This document shows, piece by piece, positions 1-6,864 of a DNA stretch of 7,730 nucleotides. Source of the DNA: Planctomycetota bacterium (GTDB taxonomy: Bacteria; Planctomycetota; J058; JARGOJ01); assembly GCA_029210225.1 (NCBI GenBank), contig JARGOJ010000405.1, positions 1 through 7,730 of the forward strand. Reading direction: 5' to 3'. Under the pieces are notes generated by a model that had not been told where the DNA came from, did not search any database, and saw only the letters and a list, made by a program, of their open reading frames with translations. The position numbers were made by a program, and so were the translations under genes. Numbering within the stretch: position 1 is the stretch's first letter; each line of letters starts with the position of its first letter.

Positions 1-1088
1 CAAGCTGTCAATTCATACTCGCGATGAATGAGATTGAAACATTGCGCAATTCCGTCTTCATTGCTCCGTGCTTCAATAGAGTCGGAGTCCTTCAGAGGCC
101 AATAATCAACTTTTCTTAGTAGAATATTGACATTGGCCCGAGGGATCTTCCTTGAGTTCTTGAACGTGACTTCAAGTGTCCGGGGATCGCTTAAGTAAAG
201 AGTTGCCTCATTGTCTCCGGGGTTGAGGCGGATAGGCAATTGAGTTTCAATGTGGTGTTCACTCTTTGCCAGGAGATAATAGGACCCGGGTGGGAGGTTC
301 TTGAATTGAAATTGCCCATCCTCCTTTGTGATAAAATAAGAGGTGAGCTGGCCTTGCAGTTCCTTCTTTGCGAGGTAGATGCGAAAGGCGTTGGCGGTCA
401 TTAGAAGCACTGGCATTTCTGAAAGTTCCTGGTCGAAGGAGTCAAGGACCTTTCCCGAGAGTCGACACGCGGGCCCCAAAGTGATCTCCCCGAAGTCCCG
501 ATCCTTTGGCGTGCTGATCGGTTTACAATAGCTTTGATACTCCACTGGAGGAGTGAGGTAGAGGACGACTTGGATTTCCACAGGGACTTCAAGATCAATG
601 AAAAAGAGCCCTTGCGCGTCTGTGACGGTTTTGAATACAGGTTCTTCTTCTTCCTTCTCTTCTTCAGGGATTGAATCTTGGACTACACCATTCTTCAATT
701 TCAATCGATGGAGGTCCTCTTCCAAGTATGGAAAACACTGTGGTCTTGGGTAATCGAAACTGTCGTAGTCGATTTTTACGAGACAGTTGGGAATTCCCTG
801 CCCCTTCTCATCGATGACCTTGCCGCGAAATCGCTTTGTTTTTTTCGCCGGATTCTCAGGCTTAAATTTCAATGTTCGTGTTTTTGGAGTGATCGTCTCT
901 TTAGCGAAGCTTCTACTGCCCTGGGGCTTCGAGAGGGCGACTTTACGCGTTGTTATAGGGGCTTCTCGGTGCTTCCTATAAATTTGTGCTTTGCTGGGCG
1001 CGTCGCCAGAGCTGTCGAAGAGAAGGAAAGCAAGGGCTCCAAGGAAGACAGCTAAGACAAGAATAGTGAGACAGCGGGTCCGCTTCAT
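1..1088 (-). CDS. Membrane-anchored carboxypeptidase-regulatory-like repeat protein (partial, C-terminus off the left edge)
   Basis: The reading frame is open from an ATG at 1088 to the left edge, giving 362 complete codons and no stop, so the C-terminus lies outside the window. The protein starts MKRTRC and has a hydrophobic anchor or uncleaved signal at residues 7-24. A basic, low-complexity linker runs to about residue 85. Beta-sandwich modules of the carboxypeptidase-regulatory/CNA-B type follow, each opening like GKVIDEKGQGIPNC (89-102) and closing like TDAQGLFFID (156-165) or EDGQFQFKNLPPGSYYL (256-272). A third module begins near 305 and reaches a NEDG turn at 343-346. Residues 142-149 are almost all Glu. 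The gene lies 22 bases after the stop of its upstream neighbour, which is clearly its paralogue, so the two are probably co-transcribed. No strong ribosome binding site precedes the ATG. Such modules are usually structural or adhesive; no enzymatic motif is visible and the function is unknown. Confidence 0.88.
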   Translation of the reverse strand, partial: MKRTRCLTILVLAVFLGALAFLLFDSSGDAPSKAQIYRKHREAPITTRKVALSKPQGSRSFAKETITPKTRTLKFKPENPAKKTKRFRGKVIDEKGQGIPNCLVKIDYDSFDYPRPQCFPYLEEDLHRLKLKNGVVQDSIPEEEKEEEEPVFKTVTDAQGLFFIDLEVPVEIQVVLYLTPPVEYQSYCKPISTPKDRDFGEITLGPACRLSGKVLDSFDQELSEMPVLLMTANAFRIYLAKKELQGQLTSYFITKEDGQFQFKNLPPGSYYLLAKSEHHIETQLPIRLNPGDNEATLYLSDPRTLEVTFKNSRKIPRANVNILLRKVDYWPLKDSDSIEARSNEDGIAQCFNLIHREYELTA

Positions 1089-1110
1089 AGCCGACGATCC
1101 ATAGGACAAA

Positions 1111-3228
1111 TTACTTTGGCACAGGCAATTGTAATCTTAGCTCGGTCATTTCGCCGCTCTGAATTTCAATCTGGCCCATTTCGAGTCGGTGAATTCGCCT
1201 TGGATACTCGGAATAAAAGGAGATGTCGACGGGGCCTGGAGGCAGATTTGACAGTGTGCAATGGCCGTTCTCTTGGAGTAAGTCTTCACTGACCTGAAGA
1301 CTTTGCCAAGCTGTTCCGGGGATCCAAAGGACAAAGCAGCCTGAAGTCACGGGGCGTCCGAGGTGGTCAAACATGGAGATTCGAAGTTGACCCAGTTGAG
1401 CGGGCAGGTGGATGCGTTGGTCACTCTGGTCAGAATCGGGGATGACGAGGTTCTGAACCGCGATCGTTCCCTGATTGTTCCGAATAAAGATAATCGCTGG
1501 GCCGGGAATCAGACCGGGTAAGGAGACTGCGCCGTGTTTGTCCGTGACGCCCTCTGATCTTAGCTTCTCCTGCTCTTGAATGGCCGAAACAGATACCTTG
1601 GGAACGGCGCTGTTGTGAGCATCAAGAACAGTCCAGCGCACGGTGCAGCGACGCTTGAGCTGAATAGTGCCCAGGTCAATCACTGCCTTGTGTTGTGAGA
1701 TGGTGATCGATCGTTGATATTCTTCCAGGGGTTTCTCGTGGAAGTCAGGCTCAATGCGAGCGACCCTCAGAAAGTACTTTCCAGGACCCATTGTAGGAAG
1801 CTGAAATTGCCCTTCAGCGTCAACGTCTTGTTGAAATAAAATTTCGTAGCTTCTCTCTCCATTGTGGTGAAAGGATTCAAGGATGGCTCTGGCCTTAGGG
1901 ACTTGCTTGTCGGCATTGACAACCCGCCCTGTGATGACGGTTGGTGGTGAGAGGACAATTTGGAGCTCAACTCGATCGACGCCTTTGTTGCTCTCAACCC
2001 AACGACGGCTCTCTCCAAATCCTGACGCCGTGATTGTGAGGCGGGCGTGGTCCTCGTAAACAGGGCCTAGTGAGGCTCTGCCATGCTCATCCGTCACGCC
2101 AGAACTATCGTCACGGGATTGGCGATCGTCGTTCTCAACTTCATTGAAAATATACCAAGGGTCGGTCGATCTCACAGCGATCTTTGCGTCTGGAATAGCG
2201 TTGCCCTCTCTATCTTGAACAGTCAATTCAATGCGCTGTCCGGGTCGCAACACTAGATCTTGTCTGATGATTGAGCCTTCTCGCACAGTGACTGGGACAG
2301 AACTCTCCCTTGTCACTTTTGCCTTGCAGGTCAGGTAATACCGTCCGGCAGGAATGTCGTTAAACTCGAAGGCTCCATCCGAGGATGTCACTCTGTAGGG
2401 ATAGATTGCAATATCGATATTCGAGGTCCGAATATAGTTCTCAAACTCGTCGGCCGGGATGAGGACGACCCCAGCCTTCTCTACCATTTCATTTCCAATC
2501 TTGGTGACCGAACCAAAGATCTTTCCTGTTTGTTGTAGAACGGTGTCCCCAATGTCTTTGTTTTTAGGCAAGGTCAGCTGGCGGGAAATGTCTTGAAAGC
2601 CCTCTGGGCCTTCGATTATCAACAATGGAACGTCGTTGAAAACATCTGTTACGTCGAAGAAGTAGCGCCCCTCAATATCAGTGACGGCTTTGAAGCACTG
2701 GCGCGCTTTTTTTAAGCCCGTCTTCAGAGCATACATGGAGGTTATCACGGTTTTATGAGTCTTCGGTTTTTTCCTTAGAAGGTCGTAGAGATCGGGTTTT
2801 GGAGCTTCAAATCGATCCCAGTCGTCGGATAGATAAACCGTGCAGCTGGAGAGACCAAAGCCATGCTTATCAATAACCCGACCGATATAACGCCGGGAAG
2901 AATCGACTTCGGCTTTTACTTTGACTTTGCCCGCTTCAATTAAATTCGTTCTATTGTCTATTACATTCAGCGCTCTAATTCTTTTCGGCATTAACTTGAG
3001 CTTGCTCTTCACTAAAGACGAGCTGTAAGCCGTGCCGGGGTCAATCCGATTTGTGCCGTCCTTGCTCCTAAAAAGTAGGAGTAGAAGAAGCATGAAGAAA
3101 GAGAGTCCTGCGAAGATAAATAGGCGCTGATTGATTCTCATAGCTATTGATACCCAGCGTTTAGCGCGAGGTTCAACGAAATTGGAATTTTTATCTGCTT
3201 CTTTTTTTGGGGTCCCCGAATTAGACAT
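1111..3228 (-). CDS. Membrane-anchored protein with six carboxypeptidase-regulatory-like modules
   Basis: The product is 705 residues from the ATG at 3228. A GTG at 3240 in the same frame would add four residues, and the residue numbers here count from that GTG. The ATG is preferred because AGGTGA lies 8 bases before it and overlaps the GTG. A polar, basic N-terminal tail precedes one transmembrane segment (about 40-57), so the bulk should be outside the cytoplasm. Six beta-sandwich modules follow, starting near 119, 239, 334, 433, 531 and 616. Each begins with a strand like GRVIDKHG or GRVVNADK. Each later has a turn such as VTDIEG (186), SSDGAF (286), VTDEHG (382), DAEGQF (474), VTDKHG (565) or ENGHC (657), often followed by a PxGxY-like turn. 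This is the carboxypeptidase-regulatory/CNA-B pattern. No catalytic or LPXTG-type sorting motif is visible. The protein is the upstream paralogue of the truncated neighbour and is divergent from the M14 peptidase. It is likely a surface or periplasmic structural or binding protein; its ligand is unknown. Confidence 0.9.
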   Translation of the reverse strand: MSNSGTPKKEADKNSNFVEPRAKRWVSIAMRINQRLFIFAGLSFFMLLLLLLFRSKDGTNRIDPGTAYSSSLVKSKLKLMPKRIRALNVIDNRTNLIEAGKVKVKAEVDSSRRYIGRVIDKHGFGLSSCTVYLSDDWDRFEAPKPDLYDLLRKKPKTHKTVITSMYALKTGLKKARQCFKAVTDIEGRYFFDVTDVFNDVPLLIIEGPEGFQDISRQLTLPKNKDIGDTVLQQTGKIFGSVTKIGNEMVEKAGVVLIPADEFENYIRTSNIDIAIYPYRVTSSDGAFEFNDIPAGRYYLTCKAKVTRESSVPVTVREGSIIRQDLVLRPGQRIELTVQDREGNAIPDAKIAVRSTDPWYIFNEVENDDRQSRDDSSGVTDEHGRASLGPVYEDHARLTITASGFGESRRWVESNKGVDRVELQIVLSPPTVITGRVVNADKQVPKARAILESFHHNGERSYEILFQQDVDAEGQFQLPTMGPGKYFLRVARIEPDFHEKPLEEYQRSITISQHKAVIDLGTIQLKRRCTVRWTVLDAHNSAVPKVSVSAIQEQEKLRSEGVTDKHGAVSLPGLIPGPAIIFIRNNQGTIAVQNLVIPDSDQSDQRIHLPAQLGQLRISMFDHLGRPVTSGCFVLWIPGTAWQSLQVSEDLLQENGHCTLSNLPPGPVDISFYSEYPRRIHRLEMGQIEIQSGEMTELRLQLPVPK

Positions 3229-3236
3229 TGCGTTTG

Positions 3237-3242
3237 TCACCT
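3237..3242 (-). promoter_or_regulatory. Ribosome binding site deciding the start of the six-module protein
   Basis: On the minus strand this reads AGGTGA, part of the 16S anti-Shine-Dalgarno complement AGGAGGTGA. It ends 8 bases before the ATG at 3228. The alternative GTG start at 3240 lies inside it and has no purine-rich site of its own upstream, so the ATG is the better call. A third candidate, the ATG at 3141, has no such site but matches the start of the paralogue. Confidence 0.5.
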
Positions 3243-3331
3243 GATTTCGGAAAGGGGCATCCTGGCTTTTGCTTGTGACGGTCCTGTGTTATCAATTGAG
3301 CGTCAGCCTATAAAAGGAACTGGGGGATCTT
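3243..3331. promoter_or_regulatory. Divergent intergenic region, presumed promoters for both arms
   Basis: This is the only gap from which both arms can be transcribed, so promoters in both directions are expected here. The elements seen are weak. TATAAA at 3309-3314 is too close to the peptidase ribosome binding site to leave much leader. TATCAA at 3290-3295 could be a plus-strand -10; read on the minus strand it is TTGATA, five of six bases of a -35 box, but no good -10 follows. An 8-base palindrome TCAATTGA sits at 3292-3299. TGACG at 3276-3280 is matched by CGTCA at 3301-3305. None of these is convincing alone. Confidence 0.35.
3322..3327 (+). promoter_or_regulatory. Ribosome binding site of the M14 peptidase
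   Basis: GGGGGA ends four bases before the ATG at 3332, a slightly short but usable spacing. It supports the ATG that gives a complete signal peptide. An earlier AAAAGGA at 3312-3317 is too far away to be the main site. Confidence 0.5.
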
Positions 3332-6046
3332 ATGAAATCGAGGGTGCTTGCGCTCTGCCTTCTGCTCTGTATGTCCAGCGTTGCCTACGCTCAAGAGAAG
3401 AGTGAGACAGTTCAGTCGCCAAAAGAGTTCTTAGGGCACAAGGTCGGCGCCGACTTTAAGTTGGCCTCATGGAGCAAAATTGTTGAGTATTTCCGAAAGC
3501 TCGGTAAGAATTCGCCCCGAGTCAACACCCGAGAAATCGGTAAGAGCACCGAAGGTCGTCCTTTCCTCCTGGTTGAGATCTCCAGCGCCAAGAACCTAAA
3601 GAATCGCGACGCCCTGATTAAAGCGTCGCGACAGATTGCTGATCCGCGCAAAATCACAGACAAAAAGAAGCTCCTCAAAGACGCCAAGGTCGTCATTGGT
3701 CTGGCATGTTCACTTCACTCCATTGAAGTGGCAGCCAGTCAAATGTCCTTAGAGCTTGCCCATCACCTCGCGACAGCCAAGGATAAGCGAACAAAAGATA
3801 TCCTCGACAATTGTGTCATCGTGCTTTTCCCCAGCCAAAACCCCGATGGCAACGATAAAGTGCGGGATTGGTATCTAAAGAGCCTTGGTAGACCATGGGA
3901 AGGCGGACGATTACCCTGGCTCTACCAGAAATACGCCGGACACGACAATAACCGGGACTGGTTTATGCTTAACCTCAAAGAAACAAGGCTTGTCACTGAG
4001 GCGCTCTATTTCGAGTGGGCCCCGACGATTTACTATGATATTCACCAAATGGGAAACAGCGGCGCTCGCTTCTTTGTCCCGCCTTTCCACGATCCTATCA
4101 ATCCTAACCTTGACCCAGTCGTCAATCAAACGCTCATGATTATTGGCGGTCACATGAGCGCCGATTTATTGAGGAAGAAAAAACGAGGCGTTATAAGCGG
4201 CGCTATCTACGACAACTGGTGGGCCGGTGGTAACCGCACAACACCCCAACGCCACAACATCGTCGCGCTCCTCACCGAAGCCGCGAGCGCCAACATCGCC
4301 AGCCCTGTCTTTCAAAGGAAACGCAAGCTTCGCGGGGGACGAAGAGGGATGCTCGACTATCGCCCGGCCGTCAACTTCCCCGATCCATGGCCCGGTGGTT
4401 GGTGGCGCCTCAGAGACATCGTCGAATACGAACTCTCTGCCATAGACTCTCTGGCGACGCTCTCAGCGCGTTATCGGGAAGAGCTGCTTCAATCGCAAAT
4501 TGAACTGGGAGAGAAACAGATACGCCTGGGTAAAGCGGGGTCGTCCTTTGCCTGGCTTGTCCCGGAGAATCAACGAGATCCAGAGCGCGCCTCCCAAATG
4601 CTGACCATTCTTCAGCGCGCTGGCATCGAAGTGCACCGCGCTCAGAAAGCGTTCTCCGCGGGAGGCCAGGAATACCCGGCTGGAACGCGGATTCTCTTCG
4701 CCGGACAGCCGTTTCGTCCCCACCTTAAAGACATGATGGAGCGACAAATCTACCCGACCCGCTACGAGTATCCCGGTGGCCCCGCTGAGGCGCCCTACGA
4801 TATGGCTGGTTGGACTTTGCCCATTCAAATGGGAGTGGAATACGTCACGATTGATAGGCCTTTTAAGGCCGACTCAGAGCTTCTCAGTCGCCTGACAGAC
4901 CCAAAGGGGATCACCACGAGGACCCGGGTTGGAAGAATTGAAGCGCTCCCTCGAAGGAGCCTGGAAACAGCGAAGTGGTTGGCGACTAAGAATCAACGAC
5001 TTCGAGATGCCAGCTTTGTCTTTCGATTGCATAAAGAAGGAGTGCCGGTTTTTGTGGCGGATGCAGCCTTTGAATGGGCGGGGCAGAGCTTTAAGAAGGG
5101 GAGCCTTATTATTGCTGGTCCTGGGGCGAAGAAGGGACTGACAGAAGCCATATTGGGGACAATTGGGAAGGAGTATCAACTCGAACTCTATGCGAGCCAA
5201 GAGGCGATTCCTGTGGCCAAACGACGCTTGAAACCGACTCGGATTGGACTTTATCAACCGTTCACCGCCTCTATGGACGAAGGCTGGACCCGCCTCGTCT
5301 TCGACAATTTTGCCATTCCCTATCTCACCCTTCGCAACGCTGATATCCGCGCCGGAGCAAAAGATCTGCGCCGTAAAGTCGATGTTGTTATTCTTCCTGC
5401 TGTGGTCGCCAGTTCCATTTTAGAGGGCGTCCCTGTCGATGCGACCGCGCCTCAATATGCTGGCGGACTTGGGATGGAAGGGGTGTCGGCCTTGCAGAGA
5501 TTTGTTGAGGAAGGAGGTGTCCTTATCGCGAATGATCGCTCGTGCGGCCTGCTCATTGATCAATTCAAACTGCCGTTGAAAAACGTGACTAGGAATAAGA
5601 AGCGAGAAGAGTTTTACTGCGCTGGATCAATTGTTCGCGTCAAATACGATTGGAAACATCCCGTGGCTTTTGGCATGCCCGAGCGCGGTATTGGCTTCTT
5701 CACGAAGTCGAGAGCCTTCTCTCTAGATACGGCGGAATCAATCAAAGGCAACAAGAAGTTAAGCTCGGCTCAGCGGCAGTTAAAGCTGCGAGCTTTGAAA
5801 GACTATCCGACCTCCCTCGTGGCGCGCTATGCCAATAGCATGGTCCTTGTCTCAGGGTGGATTCACAAGCCTGCGGTGATTGCCGGGCAAGGAGCGATTA
5901 CGGAGACGAAATACGGAAAGGGCCGGGTGATCCTCTTTGGATTCCGTGTACAACATAGGGCCCAAGCTCAACAGACCTTTAGGTTGTTGTTTAATAGTAC
6001 TCTGCGCCAGGGCTTGCTCCCAGAGAAGGCTGGCAAAAAAGACTGA
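3332..6046 (+). CDS. Secreted M14-family zinc metallocarboxypeptidase with C-terminal amidotransferase-like region
   Basis: The product has 904 residues. Residues 1-20 form a signal peptide with a likely cleavage at AYA/QE. The M14 catalytic domain spans about 40-400. By comparison with carboxypeptidase A, H129 and E132 (LHSIE) are the first two zinc ligands and H238 (DIHQM) is the third. N207-R208 (NNRDW) matches the substrate-carboxylate-binding Asn-Arg pair. E316 (LLTEAAS) is the catalytic Glu. QNPDG (169-173) is a further M14 signature. All key residues I can place are present, so activity is expected: zinc-dependent removal of C-terminal residues from peptides outside the cytoplasm. Residues about 400-635 form a linker region of uncertain fold. 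Residues 637-890 look like a class-I-glutamine-amidotransferase-type alpha/beta fold (VDVVILP at 683, EGVSALQRFVEEGGVLIAND at 716-735, YGKGRVILFGF at 861-871) but lack a recognisable nucleophile Cys motif. The length is that of the large secreted bacterial M14 group rather than the ~300-residue pancreatic type. It is first in a plus-strand run. Substrate specificity is unknown. Confidence 0.93.
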   Translation: MKSRVLALCLLLCMSSVAYAQEKSETVQSPKEFLGHKVGADFKLASWSKIVEYFRKLGKNSPRVNTREIGKSTEGRPFLLVEISSAKNLKNRDALIKASRQIADPRKITDKKKLLKDAKVVIGLACSLHSIEVAASQMSLELAHHLATAKDKRTKDILDNCVIVLFPSQNPDGNDKVRDWYLKSLGRPWEGGRLPWLYQKYAGHDNNRDWFMLNLKETRLVTEALYFEWAPTIYYDIHQMGNSGARFFVPPFHDPINPNLDPVVNQTLMIIGGHMSADLLRKKKRGVISGAIYDNWWAGGNRTTPQRHNIVALLTEAASANIASPVFQRKRKLRGGRRGMLDYRPAVNFPDPWPGGWWRLRDIVEYELSAIDSLATLSARYREELLQSQIELGEKQIRLGKAGSSFAWLVPENQRDPERASQMLTILQRAGIEVHRAQKAFSAGGQEYPAGTRILFAGQPFRPHLKDMMERQIYPTRYEYPGGPAEAPYDMAGWTLPIQMGVEYVTIDRPFKADSELLSRLTDPKGITTRTRVGRIEALPRRSLETAKWLATKNQRLRDASFVFRLHKEGVPVFVADAAFEWAGQSFKKGSLIIAGPGAKKGLTEAILGTIGKEYQLELYASQEAIPVAKRRLKPTRIGLYQPFTASMDEGWTRLVFDNFAIPYLTLRNADIRAGAKDLRRKVDVVILPAVVASSILEGVPVDATAPQYAGGLGMEGVSALQRFVEEGGVLIANDRSCGLLIDQFKLPLKNVTRNKKREEFYCAGSIVRVKYDWKHPVAFGMPERGIGFFTKSRAFSLDTAESIKGNKKLSSAQRQLKLRALKDYPTSLVARYANSMVLVSGWIHKPAVIAGQGAITETKYGKGRVILFGFRVQHRAQAQQTFRLLFNSTLRQGLLPEKAGKKD

Positions 6047-6070
6047 CTTTGAAACGTGGACCTTGATCCA

Positions 6071-6106
6071 ATGAAGAGAATTCAATTTCTAGGAATAAGA
6101 CTGTGA
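6071..6106 (+). other. Possible 11-codon leader ORF ending on the next start codon
   Basis: An ATG at 6071 opens a frame encoding MKRIQFLGIRL. Its TGA (6104-6106) overlaps the GTG start of the following gene in the arrangement GTGA. This is the geometry used for translational coupling. However, the ATG has no clear ribosome binding site, and an 11-codon frame arises easily by chance. The AGGA at 6091-6094, 8 bases before the GTG, lies inside it and is enough to explain initiation of the downstream gene without the leader. Confidence 0.15.
6091..6094 (+). promoter_or_regulatory. Ribosome binding site of the NAD(P)-binding protein
   Basis: AGGA ends 8 bases before the GTG at 6103. No in-frame ATG upstream competes, and the GTG places the nucleotide-binding glycine motif close to the N-terminus as the family requires, so this site fixes the start. 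Confidence 0.5.
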
Positions 6107-6825
6107 CTCATATCGCCTACGTCGCTGGAGCGACAGGATATACAGGGCAAGCTGTGCTTGCCGAATTGAAGGCGCGATCAATTCAAACCATCGCGCACAT
6201 TCGCCCCAATTCGCCCCGCCTTGAACAATGGCGGCCAAGACTCGAAGAAATGGGCATCACCCTCGATTCGTCAGAGTGGAATAAAGAGGCGATGGAGAAG
6301 TCGTTAGAGCGACATAAACCGACGCTGATCTTTTCTCTACTGGGAACGACCAAGGCGCGTATGAAGCAAACCGCCAAGAATGGTGGGGACAAAGAGAAGC
6401 AGAGCTATCAATGGGTCGATTACAGCCTGCCGAAAATGCTCCTCGATGCAGCGCTTGCGAAGTCCCCTGAGGCCCGTTTCCTCTTTCTTTCATCCGCAGG
6501 GGTGAAAGCGAATTCAGGAATGGAGTATTTGGAGCTTCGCTGGCAATTGGAGCAGGATATTCAAAAGTCGGGGATTGACTTCACTATTGCCAGACCGTCT
6601 TTTATCACTGGTGCAAATCGGGAAGAAGACAGACCTGGGGAGCGCTTCGCGGCGACCGTTGTTGACGGCGCCTTAGGATTGGTCGCGCTCTTTGGAGCGA
6701 AGAAGTTAAAAGAACGCTATCGCTCTGTGACGAATGAAGAATTGGCGAAGGGCTTAGTTTCTCAGGCGCTATCAGAGGCGAGCTCAAAGAAAATACTCGA
6801 GTTGGATGATATTCGTCGCGACTGA
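6103..6825 (+). CDS. Atypical short-chain dehydrogenase / TIP30-like NAD(P)-binding protein
   Basis: The 240-residue product starts with GTG. A Rossmann fold begins at once: strand IAYVAGATGYTG carries the glycine motif GATGYTG at 9-15. Residues 75-80 (LIFSLLG) form the strand and turn that hold the cofactor, and FLFLSSAG (126-133) is the strand bearing the usual active-site Ser. The catalytic Tyr position is Y142 in EYLELRW, but the residue four further on is R146 where the family normally has Lys. IARPSFITG (162-170) matches the RPg.l.G segment, and RSVTNEELAKGLV (207-219) matches the C-terminal region that often reads I.v.DvA. It lacks a signal peptide and is probably cytoplasmic. It lies 56 bases after the peptidase gene and 39 before the HEAT-repeat gene, with no terminator seen, so it is likely co-transcribed with them. 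The substrate is unknown; it may be a reductase, an epimerase-like enzyme or a non-enzymatic NADPH sensor. Confidence 0.9.
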   Translation: MTHIAYVAGATGYTGQAVLAELKARSIQTIAHIRPNSPRLEQWRPRLEEMGITLDSSEWNKEAMEKSLERHKPTLIFSLLGTTKARMKQTAKNGGDKEKQSYQWVDYSLPKMLLDAALAKSPEARFLFLSSAGVKANSGMEYLELRWQLEQDIQKSGIDFTIARPSFITGANREEDRPGERFAATVVDGALGLVALFGAKKLKERYRSVTNEELAKGLVSQALSEASSKKILELDDIRRD

Positions 6826-6854
6826 GCTGCAAATTGGTTAAAACGAGGTGGAAG

Positions 6855-6862
6855 GGAGGTGA
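6855..6862 (+). promoter_or_regulatory. Strong ribosome binding site of the HEAT-repeat gene
   Basis: GGAGGTGA is a full-length match to the anti-Shine-Dalgarno complement. The GGAGG core ends 5 bases before the GTG at 6865, and it selects that GTG as the start. It is the best ribosome binding site in the window and suggests this gene is translated well. Confidence 0.75.
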
Positions 6863-6864
6863 GA

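Noticed and set aside
401..598. Minus-strand open frame of 65 codons at the left edge
   Set aside because: It is in another frame of the same strand, inside the truncated repeat protein. The true frame stays open across it and encodes conserved module motifs.
642..667. Pyrimidine-rich plus-strand tract that could be a simple repeat
   Set aside because: It is fully explained as GAA/GAG codons for the Glu run in the minus-strand protein, without exact tandem copies long enough to call a repeat.
678..1055. Plus-strand open frame of 125 codons over the left-edge gene
   Set aside because: It is antisense to a frame with a clear membrane anchor and repeat modules matching its neighbour. Its own translation has no recognisable domain.
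3309..3314. TATAAA as the peptidase promoter -10
   Set aside because: It would start transcription next to the ribosome binding site, and no -35 lies at about 17 bases. It is recorded only within the regulatory region.
4463..5257. Two minus-strand open frames of 121 and 127 codons inside the peptidase gene
   Set aside because: They are shadows of a long coding frame with an intact M14 domain and continuous C-terminal region. They have no ribosome binding site or recognisable motif.
6047..6102. Possible terminator between the peptidase and the NAD(P)-binding gene
   Set aside because: No GC-rich hairpin followed by a T-run is visible. The gap is short and the genes are co-directional, which fits an operon.
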